DNA of 64,000 bases, from the NCBI GenBank assembly GCA_011033025.1, contig WFMF01000032.1, positions 496,001 through 560,000 of the forward strand, in the 5' to 3' direction. A program made the position numbers and the translations under genes. Shown here in pieces: positions 1-10,861 of the stretch. Source of the DNA: Beroe forskalii. Lineage: Eukaryota; Ctenophora; Nuda; Beroida; Beroidae. Position 1 is the first letter of the stretch; every line of letters begins with the position of its first letter. The notes beneath the pieces are model-generated. The model had not been told where the DNA came from, did no database searches, and saw nothing but the letters and a program-made list of their open reading frames with translations.

Positions 1-157
1 CTAAGTTAGGCAGTCCGAACTCCCGCAACTTGTCAATGTTGCGCAGCTGCACCAGTTGGCAAGTGTTGTTCCATCTGGACTGTGCCTGCTCGAGCTTCCC
101 GGCCACTGCATCCATGGCTTCAACCAGGATCCCTTCGTACTTCTGCTCCATATCTCT
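1..157 (-). CDS. Partial internal exon, unrecognised coiled-coil-like protein
   Basis: Reading the minus strand from an acceptor-like CCACAG at 158-163, an open frame of about 52 codons runs off the left edge of the window. It begins RDMEQKYEGILVEAMDAVAG and ends near LRNIDKLREFGLPNL. The composition is rich in Glu, Gln, Lys, Leu and Ala with heptad-like spacing, so a coiled coil is likely. Codon use and the absence of stops support coding. The GC content is clearly higher than in the AT-rich surroundings, as expected of an exon. I do not recognise the family; a ciliary or cytoskeletal coiled-coil protein is one guess. The upstream intron would contain the G-rich minisatellite that starts immediately beside the exon. 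Confidence 0.55.
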
Positions 158-164
158 CTGTGGC

Positions 165-2620
165 GGATGGGTTGTTAGGGATGGAATGGGATTGTTAGGG
201 GAGGAGTGGGGTTGTTAGGGGTGAAGTGGGGTTGTTAGAGAAGTTGGGGTTTAGGAAGGAGTGGGGGTTGTTAGGGAAGGAAATGGGGTTATTAGGGAAG
301 GAGTGGAGTTGTTAGGGAAGGAGTGGGGTTGTTAGGGGGAGGAGGGTTGTTAGGGAAGGAGTGGGGTTGTTAGAGAAGGAGTGGGGTTGTTAGAGAAGGA
401 GTGGGGTTGTTAGGGGGAGCTGAGGAGTGGGGTTGTTAGGGGAGGAGTAGGGTTGTTAGGGGAAAGAGTGGGGTTGTTAGGGAAGGAGTGAGGTTGTTAG
501 GAAAGGAGTGGGGTTGTTAGGGAAGGGGTGGGGTTGTTAGGGAAGGGAGTGGGTTGTTAGGGGAAGGAAGGAGGGGTTGTTAGGATGGAGTGTGGTTGTT
601 AGGGAAGGAGGGGTTAGGAAGGAATGGGGTGGTTAGGGGATGAGTGGGGTGGTTAGGGGAAGGAGTGGGGTTGTTAGGGAAGGAGTGGGGTTGTTAGAGA
701 AGGAGTGGGGTTGTCAGGGAAGGAGTGGGGTTGTTAGGGAAGGAGTGGGGTTGTTAGGGAAGGAATGGGGTTATTAGGGAATGAGTGGGGTTGTTAGGGA
801 AGGAGTGGGGTTGTTAGGGGAGGAGTAGGGCTTGTTAGGGGAAGGAGTGGGGTTGTTAGAAGCGAGGGGTTGTTAGAGGAGTGGGGCTTGTCAGGAAGGA
901 GGGTTGTTAGGGAAGGAGTGGGGTTGTTAGGGAAGGAATGGGGTTATTAGGGAAGGAGTGAGGTTGTTAGGGAAGGAGTGGGGTTGTTAGGGGAGGAGTA
1001 GGGTTGTTAGGGAAGGAGTGGGGTTGTTAGAGAAGGAGTGGGGTTGTTAGAGAAGGAGGCTGTTAGGGGGAGCCCGAGGAGTGGGGTTGTTAGGGAGGAG
1101 AAGTTGTTAGGGAAAGAGTGGGGTTGTTAGGGAAGGAGTGAGGTTGTTAGGAAAGGAGTGGGGTTGTTAGGGAAGGAGTGGGGTTGTTAGGGAAGGAGTG
1201 GGTTGTTAGGGAAGGAGTGGGTTGTTAGGGAAGGAGTGGGTTGTTAGGGATGGAGTGTGGTTGTTAGGGAAGGAGTGGGGTTGTTAGGGAAGGAATGGGG
1301 TGGTTAGGGGATGAGTGGGGTGGTTAGGGAAGGAGTGGGGTTGTTAGGGAAGGAAAGGGGTTGTTAGGAAGGAGGGTTGTTAGGGAAGGAGTGGGGTTGT
1401 TAGAAGGAAATGGGTTGTTAGAGGGGTGGGGTTGTTAGGAAGAGAGGTTGTTAGGAGGAGTGGGTTGTTAGGAAGCCGGGATGTTAGGAGTGAGTAGGCT
1501 GTTAGAGGAGTGAGGTTGTTTAGGGGAAGAGTGGGGCTTGTTAGGGGAAGGAGGGGGGTGTTAGGGGGATGGGTTGTTGGGGGGGGGGTTTTTTGGGAGG
1601 GGGAGGTTGTTAGGGGGGGGTGGGGTTGTTAGGAAGGGGGGTTTTGGGAAGGAGTGGGTTGTTAGGGAGGGGGGTTAGGGGGGGTTTAGGAAGGAGTGGG
1701 TTTTTGGGGAAGGAGCGGGATTTGAGGGGGTTGTTGGGGGAGGAAGGGGGCGTTAGGAGGTGAGGTTGTTAGGAAGGAGGGGTTGTTAGGGGGGGGGTTG
1801 TTAGGAAGGAGGGGGTTGTTGGGGAAGGGGAGGGGTTTTTGGGGGAAGGAGGGTTGTTAGGGAAAAAGGGGTTAGGGGGGGAGAAGGGGTTTGGGGGGGC
1901 TGTTAGGAAATGGGCCGTTAAGGGGGAGGTTTGGGAAATGGGGTTGTTGGGAAGGGAGGTGTGGGGAAGGGTAGGGGGTTGGGGAATGGGGGGTTTTAGG
2001 AAGGAGGGGGGGGGGAAAGGGAAAAAGGTTGGAGAGGGGGTTTTAGGGAAGGAGGGCTGTTGGAACATGGGGCTGTTAGGGACGAGTGTATTGGGAAGGG
2101 GGGTGGTTAGGGATGAGGTGGTTAGGGAGGAGGTTGATAGGAAACGAGTGGGGGTTGTTAGGGATGAGGGGGGTTGTTAGAAGGGGTTAGGTTAGGGCCG
2201 AGTGGGGTCAGAATGAGGGGTTGTTAGGAAATGGGGTGGTTAGACGAGTGGGGAGATGAGTGGGTTGTTGGGAATGAGGTTGTTAGGAAGGAGTGGGGGG
2301 TTAGGGATGAGAGGGTTAGGGACGAGTGTAGTTGTTAGAAGGAGGTAGTTAGGGGAAGGAATGAAGTTGTTGGGGAGGGGTAAGTTGTTAGGGAAGTTTA
2401 TAAGGTTGTTAGGGAGCGAGTGGGGTTGTTAGATGAGTGGGGTTTTAGGGAGGAGGGGGTTAGGAAGGGAGGGGTTAGGAAGGAGGGGGAGAAAAAAAGA
2501 AGGAGTGGGGTTGTTAGAAGGAGGGTTTTTAGGGAAGGAGGTTGTTAAAAGGGGGGTTGTTAGGAAGGAAGGGGTTGTTAAAGGAGGGGGGGTCTTAAAG
2601 GGAGGGGTTGTTAAAGGATT
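165..2620. repeat. G-rich ~20-bp minisatellite (purine-rich plus strand)
   Basis: About 2.4 kb of degenerate tandem copies of a unit close to GGGGTTGTTAGGGAAGGAGT. Units vary by 1-5 bases, and copies become more irregular and G-richer after about 1500. The plus strand has strong purine bias and closely spaced runs of 3-9 G, so G-quadruplex formation is plausible. TTAGGG occurs in most units but is embedded in the 20-bp unit rather than repeated as a telomeric array. Open frames here (for example 1769-2068 minus and 1839-2180 plus) are low-complexity by-products of the repeat. Confidence 0.95.
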
Positions 2621-2717
2621 TTAGTCCTTTAAGGAGAATGTGTTGTTTGTGATGAGGAATGTTGAGTTGGTGTCATGCAGCGGGAGGGTTACACTGTCTA
2701 TCACACTCAACATGCAC
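2621..2717 (-). CDS. Possible short exon beside the minisatellite
   Basis: After an acceptor-like TTTGTAG on the minus strand (AG at 2718-2719), a 31-codon open frame reads CMLSVIDSVTLPLHDTNSTF and then continues to a TAA at 2621-2623. The residue mix looks protein-like and GC content is raised. No donor is visible before the stop, and the frame ends exactly where the G-rich minisatellite begins. It may therefore be a terminal exon, an exon truncated by repeat expansion, or chance. It lies upstream of, and on the same strand as, the exon at 1-157. Confidence 0.25.
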
Positions 2718-2779
2718 CTACAAATAGATAGAAATTCTTAGAAATAATAAAAAATGTGTAATGTAAATTCAAGGGAAAG

Positions 2780-3420
2780 TGACGTGCCACCTCCCACGAG
2801 TATAGGGCCCTGAAGATTGAAGCACATGACCATACGACACACTTTTCAGTACAGTCCACCCTTCACTATACTCAAGTTTCAGGGTGGAATCTACGGCTAA
2901 CGTTAATTTTAAGGCCTTTAAAAAGAAGTGAACAACTAGCACATTCAATACCCAGCCCATGAACTGTATGTTTCAGTCTCAAATAGACGGGGGACGATTG
3001 CAGTTTTGATTTTACACGGTGGGGACAGTTATTTGACACCCTCCCCGTTAAAAAAATTTGAAAATTTTGAAAAATATACAAATAAATAAAATGAAAATTC
3101 ATATCTTTTGTTAGAATTTTACAGTAATCAAGCAGAAATCTGAAAGCTTTGACAGCTATTTTGCCACAATCATGCTCTTTTTGTCAGATTTATGTTGATG
3201 ATGACTTTTATCAGGAAACCATTGAGTCCCGACATTCTCATTGCTTTCTTATTGCGAACAATTCGATTCAAATTCACCCCCCCCTCTTATTTGAAAGCCC
3301 CCCTATTTACGACATTTTTGAAAAATTTGCACTGGGGGACAGTTATTACAGCCCCCCCGTCTATTTGAGACTGAAGAGTAGGGCCTTGCAGTACGGAAAA
3401 TTACCTACGCGATGAACGAT
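2780..3420. repeat. Inverted-repeat segment, probable decayed transposon
   Basis: The block TCAGTCTCAAATAGACGGGG near 2973-2993 recurs inverted near 3351-3375, followed on each side by a related GGGGACAGTTATT and C-run region. The two arms are imperfect and the interior is AT-rich without a convincing coding frame. The arrangement resembles a worn inverted-repeat element, but I could not define exact ends or a target duplication. Confidence 0.4.
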
Positions 3421-3991
3421 AGGTGTGGGATAGTCATTTCTCTTAGATCTGTTAATTAGAGTCCTCCTACTGGAAGACAAACCAAAAGATGTGAGTCTGA
3501 GCTCCGAAGAGACTCAGATACACATGGAACGGAATCTTACCTCAAATTTGATTGTATAAAGTAGTGTTGTAAAGTTTAAAACTGAGGATGAAGAGTGCTC
3601 AGTGCGTATATTCGTGCTGTGATGATATTTCCCTGTGCTTGAAATACGAGAGCAGCATTACTGTCAGCAGCTGAATTAGCAGCAGTAAATAATAGCCCTT
3701 GTGATAGGACATGTGACTGCTTTATAACACAACAATCACATTACATGAGGGAGGTCACGAGATAATGGAGTTAAAAGCACAGCACATTATTCCTTATATG
3801 GGATGTAATGAGGCTTGCTGCAATGCTGCACACTGCACAACGCTTACTGTGCTGATGATTTTAGTTCATCGAGGAACCCGCCAGGTAGGTCCAGGGTTAC
3901 ATGCGGACGTTTGGGCACTGTCCTTGGCTGTGGGACACACTCAATATCATTGAACAAAGCCCGAAATCCAAAAAATGTAGTGATGATAGGG

Positions 3992-4106
3992 CATGCCATC
4001 ACACACTTTTTTGAGCAAGTGGGGGCCAAGCCCCCCCCCCCACCCCTTAGATTTTTCTAGAGGGGGCCTTTTGAATATTAGGGGGGGCGGCCCGTGTAGT
4101 CCCATG
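3992..4106. mobile_element. 115-bp MITE, 8-bp TSD (satellite unit 1)
   Basis: The ends are CATGCCATCACAC and the near-inverse GTGTAGTCCCATG, flanked by the perfect 8-bp duplication TGATAGGG at 3984-3991 and 4107-4114. The interior is short and dominated by C-runs and G-runs. The 8-bp duplication suggests mobilisation by a hAT-type transposase. The same family occurs at 7868-7984 and, in a longer form, at 48512-48710. Confidence 0.75.
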
Positions 4107-4762
4107 TGATAGGGATAGGTAGCCAGTATTGTTTGTTTGCACTGCACACTGCTTTATCGGAGCAAGACTTGCAACGCTACTCGCAACATTTTTATGAACA
4201 ATGAACTTGAATAGGGTCAAGGTATGAATATCATCTATGGACGCCAGTGCTCAGACGACCGAATTAGGTGCATCGGTTTATCTGCTAAATTTGGACCCTA
4301 ATTAGAAATGTGCTGTAGGGCTCCGGTATCAATGCTTCAACAACATACATCGGCGTGGAGTAGTTAACAGGTAACTGCCACCATCATAAAATAGCCGGCC
4401 AAGAACTGATTTACTTCTGAATGGGGCCTTAACAGTGTGAGGAGTCAAGTTACAGCGATGTTCCTGTACCGCGTTTTCTCGGACAAAACGCATACGGTTG
4501 AGGTTTTAGGCCATAAAAACATGGCACTACCTAACACGTATTTGGTGTTTCTTTTGACTTCTGTTTGTTAGAGTCCTCCTACTGGAAGACAAACCAAAAG
4601 ATGTGAGTCTGAGCTCCGAAGAGACACAGATACACATGGAACGGAATCTTACCTCAAATTTGATTGTATAAAGTAGTGTTGTAAAGTTTAAAACTGAGGA
4701 TGAAGAGTGCTCAGTGCGTATATTCATGCTGTGATGATATTTCCCTGTGCTTGAAATACGAG

Positions 4763-7502
4763 TAATCCACCCAATTTTTGCAAAAATTCCAGCTTACCTG
4801 GAAATTTTTTATAACAATTCATTTACTATTTCAGGGGCTAGTACTGGGTCCCAGGAGCCCAGAAAAAAAAGTTTACCAACCTACCCCATGGGGGCGGTGG
4901 TTTTTTGGGCCACGCCCTTTTTATATTTATACGCTATGTCGTTTTTTCATAACTCGGCTTAGGAAAGTCGTAGAGACTTCATTTGGGCGCAAACGAATCG
5001 CAATGACCACGTTTTTTATACAATTGTTGACACCAATATGTTGTAGAACCGTCAGGGAAGAAGTTATGGGCCAAAAACCATTTTCGGAGTATTCCGCGAA
5101 CCATTATTCGGGCTATATTGGTATCTTGGCTCCAGGAAGGTCGTAGAGGCTTTATCTTGGGCTCAAACGAATCGCAATGACCACGTTTTTTATACAATTG
5201 TTGACACCAATATGCTGGCAGAACCCTCAGGGAAGAAGTTATGGGCCAAAAACCATTTTTTGGAGTAGTCCATAAAACCATTATTTGGGCTATATTGGTA
5301 TCTTGGCTCAGGAAGGTCGTAGAGGCTTTATCTTGGGCGCAAAAGAATCGCAACAGCCGTGTTTTTATACAATTGTTGACTCCAATATGCCGTAGAACTT
5401 TCAGGGAAGAAGTTATGGGTCAAAACCATTTTGGAGTTGTCTGCGAACCATAATTTGGGCTATATTGGTATCTTGGCTCAGAAAGGTCGTAGAGGCTTTA
5501 TCTTTGGCGCGAATGAATCGAAAGGACCATGTTTTTATTCGATTGTCGTCACAAATATACTAGAAAACTCTCAGAAGAGAAGTTATGGGCCAGAAACCAC
5601 TTTTCAGGGTACTTGCAACCCATTCTTTGGGTTATGGTGGAGTCTTGGCGGAGGAAGCTCATAGAACTCAAGAAGCTTCATTTTGAACTGAAGTGAATCA
5701 CAATGGCAATGTTTTTATTTGACTGCTGCCACAAATATGCTTGAAACCCTCAGGAAAGAAGTTATGGATCGGAACCATGATTCTGGCTGCCCATGACCCA
5801 TTGCTCGGGATATATTGGTATTTCGACTCATGACCTCAGGTGGGCTCAGGTAGTTCCTAGAGACCCAAAACCCATGATTTTATGGAGCTTTTGTAGTTTT
5901 GTATGTAGGTAAGTAGGTATTCACTCACTGTCCTACAGCTTTAAGTCTAGGACATTATCCTACAGCTAGGACATTATCCTACAGCATCTGACCAATCATG
6001 TTCTTGTTTGACATGGTAGAAATCCAGAACTTAATAATACCATGATATAAGCATCTGCACTCTTTTCCATTCACTTCAGATTCTGTTCATTCCTCAACAA
6101 CTAACAAAGTTTTACACAAACATAAATTTTAGCATACTTACTTTAAGCTTTGGAGCTTAAATGGTTGAAATTTGTAGTCACCTTTATAATCAAGACATTT
6201 GGTGTCTCTATGAAAGAAAATAGATGCACTTGCCTGTCACTGACAAGCTGACACGTCTTGTTCATCCAGCTGCCGACACCAGCTGCTTCACAGCTGGAGT
6301 GAGCAGGCCTAGCAGCACTAGGCAAATAAGCACCAACAGAATATATGAATACTTCACATCAAGAATGGGTTGCGGGTACCCTGAAAAATGGTTTGTGGCC
6401 GCTATGAAATAAAATCGCGTTTTTTGTCTATAGGAACTGCCTGAGTTCATGAGTCGAAATACCAATTTAAAAATCCCGAGTAATGGGTTATGGGTAGCCA
6501 AAAACATGGTTTTGATCCGTACCTTCTTTCTTGAGGGTTTTAAAGCATATCTGTGGCAACAGTCAAATAAAAACATTGCCAAATTTAGAGCAACTTCATT
6601 TTAAGATAAATCTTCCACGAGCTTCCCCAGCCAAGATACCACTATAACCCAAAGAATGGGTTGCAAACCCTGAAAAGTGGTTTTGGCCCATAACTTCTTC
6701 CCTGAGAGTTCTACGGCATATTCAAGTCAACAATCGTATAAAAACATGGCTGTTGCGATTCTTTTGGGCCCAAAATAAAGCCTCTACGACCTTCCTGAGC
6801 CAAGATACCAATATAGCCCAAATAATGGTTCGCTGACTACTCCGAAAATGGTTTTTGGCCAATAACTTCTTCCATGAGGGTTCTACAGCATATTGGTGTC
6901 AACAATTGTATACAAACGTGGTCATTGCGATTCGTTTGCGCCCAAGATAAAGCCTCTACGACCTTCCTGAGTCAAACTACCAATATAGCCCAAATAATGG
7001 TTTGCGGACTACTCCGAAAATGGTTTTTGGCCCATAACTTCTTCCCTGAGGGTTCTACGGCATATTGGTGTCAAAAATTGTATAAAAACACGGCTGTTGC
7101 GATTCGTTTGAGCCCAAAATGAAGTCTCTACGACCTTCCTGAGCCAAGATACCAATATAGCCGTAATAATGGTTTGCGGACTACTCCGAAAATGGTTTTT
7201 GGCCCATAACTTCTTCCCTGAGGGTTCTACGGCATATTGGAGTCAACAATTGTATAAAAACACGTTGATTGCGATTCGTTTGAGCCCAAAATGAAGTCTC
7301 TACGACTTTCCTAAGCCGAGTTATGAAAAAACGACATAGCGTATAAATATAAAAAAAGGGCGTGGCCCAAAAAACCACCGCCCCCATGGGGTAGGTTGGT
7401 AAACTTTTTTTTCTGGGCTCCTGAGACCCAGTACTAGCCCCTGAAATAGTTTATGAATTGTTATAAAAAATTTCTAGGTCATTGCAAAAATCGGGTGGAT
7501 TA
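4763..7502. mobile_element. 2.74-kb foldback transposon with arms built of ~175-bp subrepeats
   Basis: The element begins TAATCCACCC and ends GGGTGGATTA. Its left arm (4763 to about 5880) is the inverted counterpart of the right arm (about 6410 to 7502), leaving a loop of roughly 530 bp. Within each arm a subunit of about 175 bp recurs in tandem, recognisable by GGTCGTAGAGGCTTTATCTT at about 5139, 5313 and 5487. It is flanked by a 3-bp duplication GAG (4760-4762 and 7503-7505). The homologous position in the neighbouring satellite units (near 3648 and 10045) is uninterrupted AATACGAGAGCAGC or a close variant, that is, an empty site. No transposase frame was seen, so it is non-autonomous. The form matches Foldback-type elements; the superfamily is undetermined. 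Confidence 0.9.
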
Positions 7503-7867
7503 GAGAGCAGCATTACTGTCAGCAGCTGAATTAGCAGCAGTAAATAATAGCCCTTGTGATAGGACACGTGACTGCTTTATGACACAACAATCACATTACA
7601 TGAGGGAGGTCACGAGATAATGGAGATAAAAGCACAGCACATTATTCCTTATATGGGAGGTAATAAGGCCTGCTGCAATGCTGCACAGAGCTTATATTAT
7701 TGTGGTGATGATTTTTCTTTTCTATTTTTGAACATCGAGGAACTCGCCAGGTAGGTCCAGGTAGGTCCAGGGTTAGATACGGACGTTTGGGCACTGTCCT
7801 TGGCTGTGGGACACACTCATTGTTATTGAACAAAGCTTGAAATACAAAAATTGTAGTGATGATAGGG

Positions 7868-7984
7868 CATGCCATCACACACTTTTTTGAGCTAGTGGGG
7901 GCCAAGCCCCCTCCCCCCCCCAGATTTTTCTATTTTCTAGAGGGGGCCTTTTGAATACTAGGGGGCGGCCCGTGTAGTCCCATG
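7868..7984. mobile_element. 117-bp MITE, 8-bp TSD (satellite unit 2)
   Basis: Second copy of the CATGCCATCACAC family, at the same place in the next satellite unit, with the same TGATAGGG flanks (7860-7867 and 7985-7992). It was therefore inserted before the unit was duplicated. The third unit near 10245 lacks it. Confidence 0.75.
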
Positions 7985-8100
7985 TGATAGGGATAGGTAG
8001 CCAGTATTTTTTGTTTGCACTGCACACTGCTTTATCGGAGCAAGACTTGCAACGCTACTCGCAACATTTTTATGAACAATGAACTTGACTAGGGTCCAGG

Positions 8101-9497
8101 CTTACCTTCCAAAAAGGAAAATCCCCTCGGTAGCAGATTTCAAAATCACCTCGGTTTCAAGCTTGCTCGGAGCCAAGAGCCAATTAAGTAGCAATTAAGT
8201 ACAGCCCACTGCAGGCGAAAATTTTCAAGATTTTGCACATGAATCTGCCTTTAACATCAATTTAAGTACAGCCCACCGCAGGCGAAAATTTTCAAGATTT
8301 TGCACATGAATCTGCCTTTAAGATCAATTTGTATAATGTGATTAAAACAGCCAGCCGTAGGCAAAAAGTGTGAAGGTTTTATACCTTAGATTGTGTCTAG
8401 GATCAAATTTAGTGACATAATTGGATCACAACAGCCCGCCGCAGGCGAAAATTTTTAAGGTTTTTATGTGTGAATCTGTCTCTAAGATCAATTTGGTTTA
8501 ACCAAATTGATAATGTGATTAAAACAGGGCCCAGCCATAGGCAAGAATCGTGAAAGTTTTACATCTGAGATAGTTTCAGGATCAATGAAGTGGCAAAATT
8601 TGATCAGAACAGCCCGCCGCAGGCGAAAATTTCTAAGGTTTTCCACCTGAATCTGCCTCGAACATCAATCTGTTTATGTATAATGTGATTAAAACAGCCA
8701 GCCGTAGGCAAAAATTGTGAAAGTATTACATCTGAGATTGTGTGCAGAATCAAATTAGTGACATTATTGAATCACAACAGCCCGCCGCAGGCGAAAATTT
8801 TTCAGGTTTTGTGCCTGAGTATGCCTCTGAGATCAATCTGGTAGTGTTTAATTTGATTAACAATCCTTTCTTGCCAAAGGCGTTTTCTATCGATTATTCA
8901 TCATCGAACTATTACAAAAGTTTACAATGGTCAGTATTTTCCTCTTGTGTGGCATACATCGCTTTTCCCTCACCTCACTTTCCCTCACCTTACATCTCAT
9001 CACGAATCACCTTAATTACCCTCACCATATTTCCCCTCACCTTAATTAGTCGATTCCCCTCGCCATACTTCCCCTCACCATACTTCCCCTCACCATACCT
9101 CCCCTTACCTTAGTAATTACTTAATTACCCTCACCTTACTTCCCCTCATCTTAATTACTTAATTCCCCTCACTTTACTTTAACTCAGTTAAAGTCCCCTT
9201 GCCTTAATTCCCCTCAGCTACCGGCTTCCCCTCACCTCATGATCACTTCCCCTCACATCCTTTTGTATGTTTGTATTCCCCTGGAACATATGCATCTTTA
9301 CAGTTAAAATTGATTGACGTTGTTATTTGAACAAATTAGTTGCAAATAAATATAATTTTTTATCAAATTTTTATTTGTGATTTCGGCACGGCACGCACGC
9401 TGCGCTTACGTGCATCTTGACTTGAAAATCCCCTCGGTTTTGAAAAAAATCCCCTCGGTAGCAGTGCTACTCCTGCTACCCACTTTTGGAAGGTAAG
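8101..9497. mobile_element. 1.4-kb non-autonomous hAT-like element, perfect 14-bp TIR and 8-bp TSD
   Basis: The left end CTTACCTTCCAAAA is perfectly inverted at the right end TTTTGGAAGGTAAG. It is flanked by the 8-bp duplication GGTCCAGG at 8093-8100 and 9498-9505; removing the element and one copy restores a sequence matching satellite unit 1 near 4213. Subterminal CCCCTCGGTAGCAG blocks occur at both ends. The interior has two interleaved repeat motifs, AACAGCCCGCCGCAGGCGAA and CAGCCAGCCGTAGGCAAAA, alternating about every 85 bp from about 8200 to 8800. A pyrimidine-rich CCCCTCACC microsatellite follows (about 8960-9250). No transposase frame is present. The 8-bp duplication points to hAT, Merlin or P mechanics; hAT is most likely. 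Confidence 0.9.
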
Positions 9498-10450
9498 GGT
9501 CCAGGTATGAATATCATCTATGGACGCCAGTGCTCAGACGACCGAATTAGGTGCATCGGTTTATCTGCTAAATTTGGACCCTAATTAGAAATGTGCTGTA
9601 GGGCTCTGGGCTCAATGCTTCAACAACATACATCGGCGTGGAGTAGTTAACAGGTAACTGCCACCATCATAAAATAGCCGGCCAAGAACTGATTTACTTC
9701 CGAATGGGGCCTTAACAGTGTGAGGAGTCAAGTTACAGCGATGTTCCTGTACCGCGTTTTCTCGGACAAAAACGCATACGGTTGGGGTTTTAGGCCATAA
9801 AACATGGCACTACCTAACACGTATTTGGTGTTTCTTTTGATTTCTGTTTGTTAGAGTCCTCCTAGTGGAAGACAAACCAAAAGATGTGAGTCTGAGCTCC
9901 GAAGAGACACAGATACACATGGAACGGAATCTTACCTCAAATTTGATTGTATAAAGTAGTGTTGTAAAGTTTAAAACTGAGGATGAGGGGTGCTCAGTGC
10001 GTATATTCTAGCTGTTATGATATTTCCCTGTGCTTGAAATATGAGAGCAGCATTACTGTCAGCAGCTGAATTAGAAGCAGTATATAATAGCCCTCATGAT
10101 AGGACACGTGACTGCTTTACAACACAACAATCACATTACATGAGGGAGGTCACGAGATAATGGAGTTAAAAGCACAGCACATTATTCCTTATATGGGATG
10201 TAATGAGGCTTGCTGCAATGCTGTGCAGAGCTTACTGTGCTGATGAAAGGCATAGTGAGCACTGCATACTGCTTATCCGTAACAAAACTAGCAGTTTTTT
10301 TTTCCAATATTTGACTATGAACTAAACCAGGATGCAGGTATGGTCAATCGACTCAATAGCTCAGACAATCGATAAGTGATTATCGTTTTTAATCAGCTGA
10401 ATTAACTCCTTAATTGGAAGCATTTAGGGTCTAATGTGTGTCTTATTCAA

Positions 10451-10861
10451 AGTGTGTCGTATGGTCCTGTGCCGAGGGTCACATAGCTCATTATTCATTC
10501 ATGCGTTGATAGAATGCACCATAGCCCTACGGTTATGGTGCACTATAGCTTAATTTGAGTTCTTGAATCTTTCATAAATAGTTAAATGTTTATATGTCAT
10601 TTGAAATAATAATGAACAATCCGTATAAAACATAAATACTTAAAAAATTGTTCGATGTTAAATATATTCATTAAGGCGGGAATTTGAGAGCATATTCTGG
10701 GAAAAGAAATCACCACAAACATGCAACTGATTGTAATCTTTGTAAGATACATCATGAACAATCTCTTGAGATATTATCCGAACATTCATGAAATTGGGCC
10801 TGAATTGGTTTTTGATTAATTTTATTATTTTGTTCATAAATTGACAACTCTCCCCCACAAT
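10451..10861. other. AT-rich interval, no gene seen
   Basis: Between the diverged end of the satellite and the HAGH stop codon. It includes the HAGH 3' flank. A short inverted pair around 10517-10553 (ATGCACCATAGCCCTAC and its reverse form GGTTATGGTGCACTATAG) could form a hairpin. No poly(A) signal could be assigned with confidence. Confidence 0.6.

Larger units (their letters stand above)
3447..10450. repeat. Tandem ~1.1-kb satellite, three units plus a diverged end, with nested insertions
   Basis: The block GTCCTCCTAC-TGGAAGACAA occurs at 3461, 4573 and 9856 (the last with one substitution). The first two are 1112 bp apart. Subtracting the two insertions (4763-7502 and 8101-9497, with their target duplications) from the second interval leaves about 1135 bp, so all three belong to one tandem series. 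Each unit has the order: GTCCTCC block, AGCAGCATTACTGTC block, GACGCCAGTGCTCAGACGAC block. The first and last boundaries are approximate; after about 10256 the sequence still aligns loosely with the unit but is strongly diverged. No coding content was recognised in the unit. Confidence 0.85.

Noticed and set aside
1769-2180. Pro/Phe-rich and Gly/Lys-rich frames
   Set aside because: Low-complexity translations of the G-rich minisatellite.
165-2620. Telomere array (TTAGGG)
   Set aside because: TTAGGG is one part of a ~20-bp unit; there is no contiguous hexamer array.
8200-8800. CRISPR-like alternation of repeat and spacer
   Set aside because: The segments between repeats are themselves repeated and the locus lies within a transposon with TIRs and a TSD in a eukaryotic genome.
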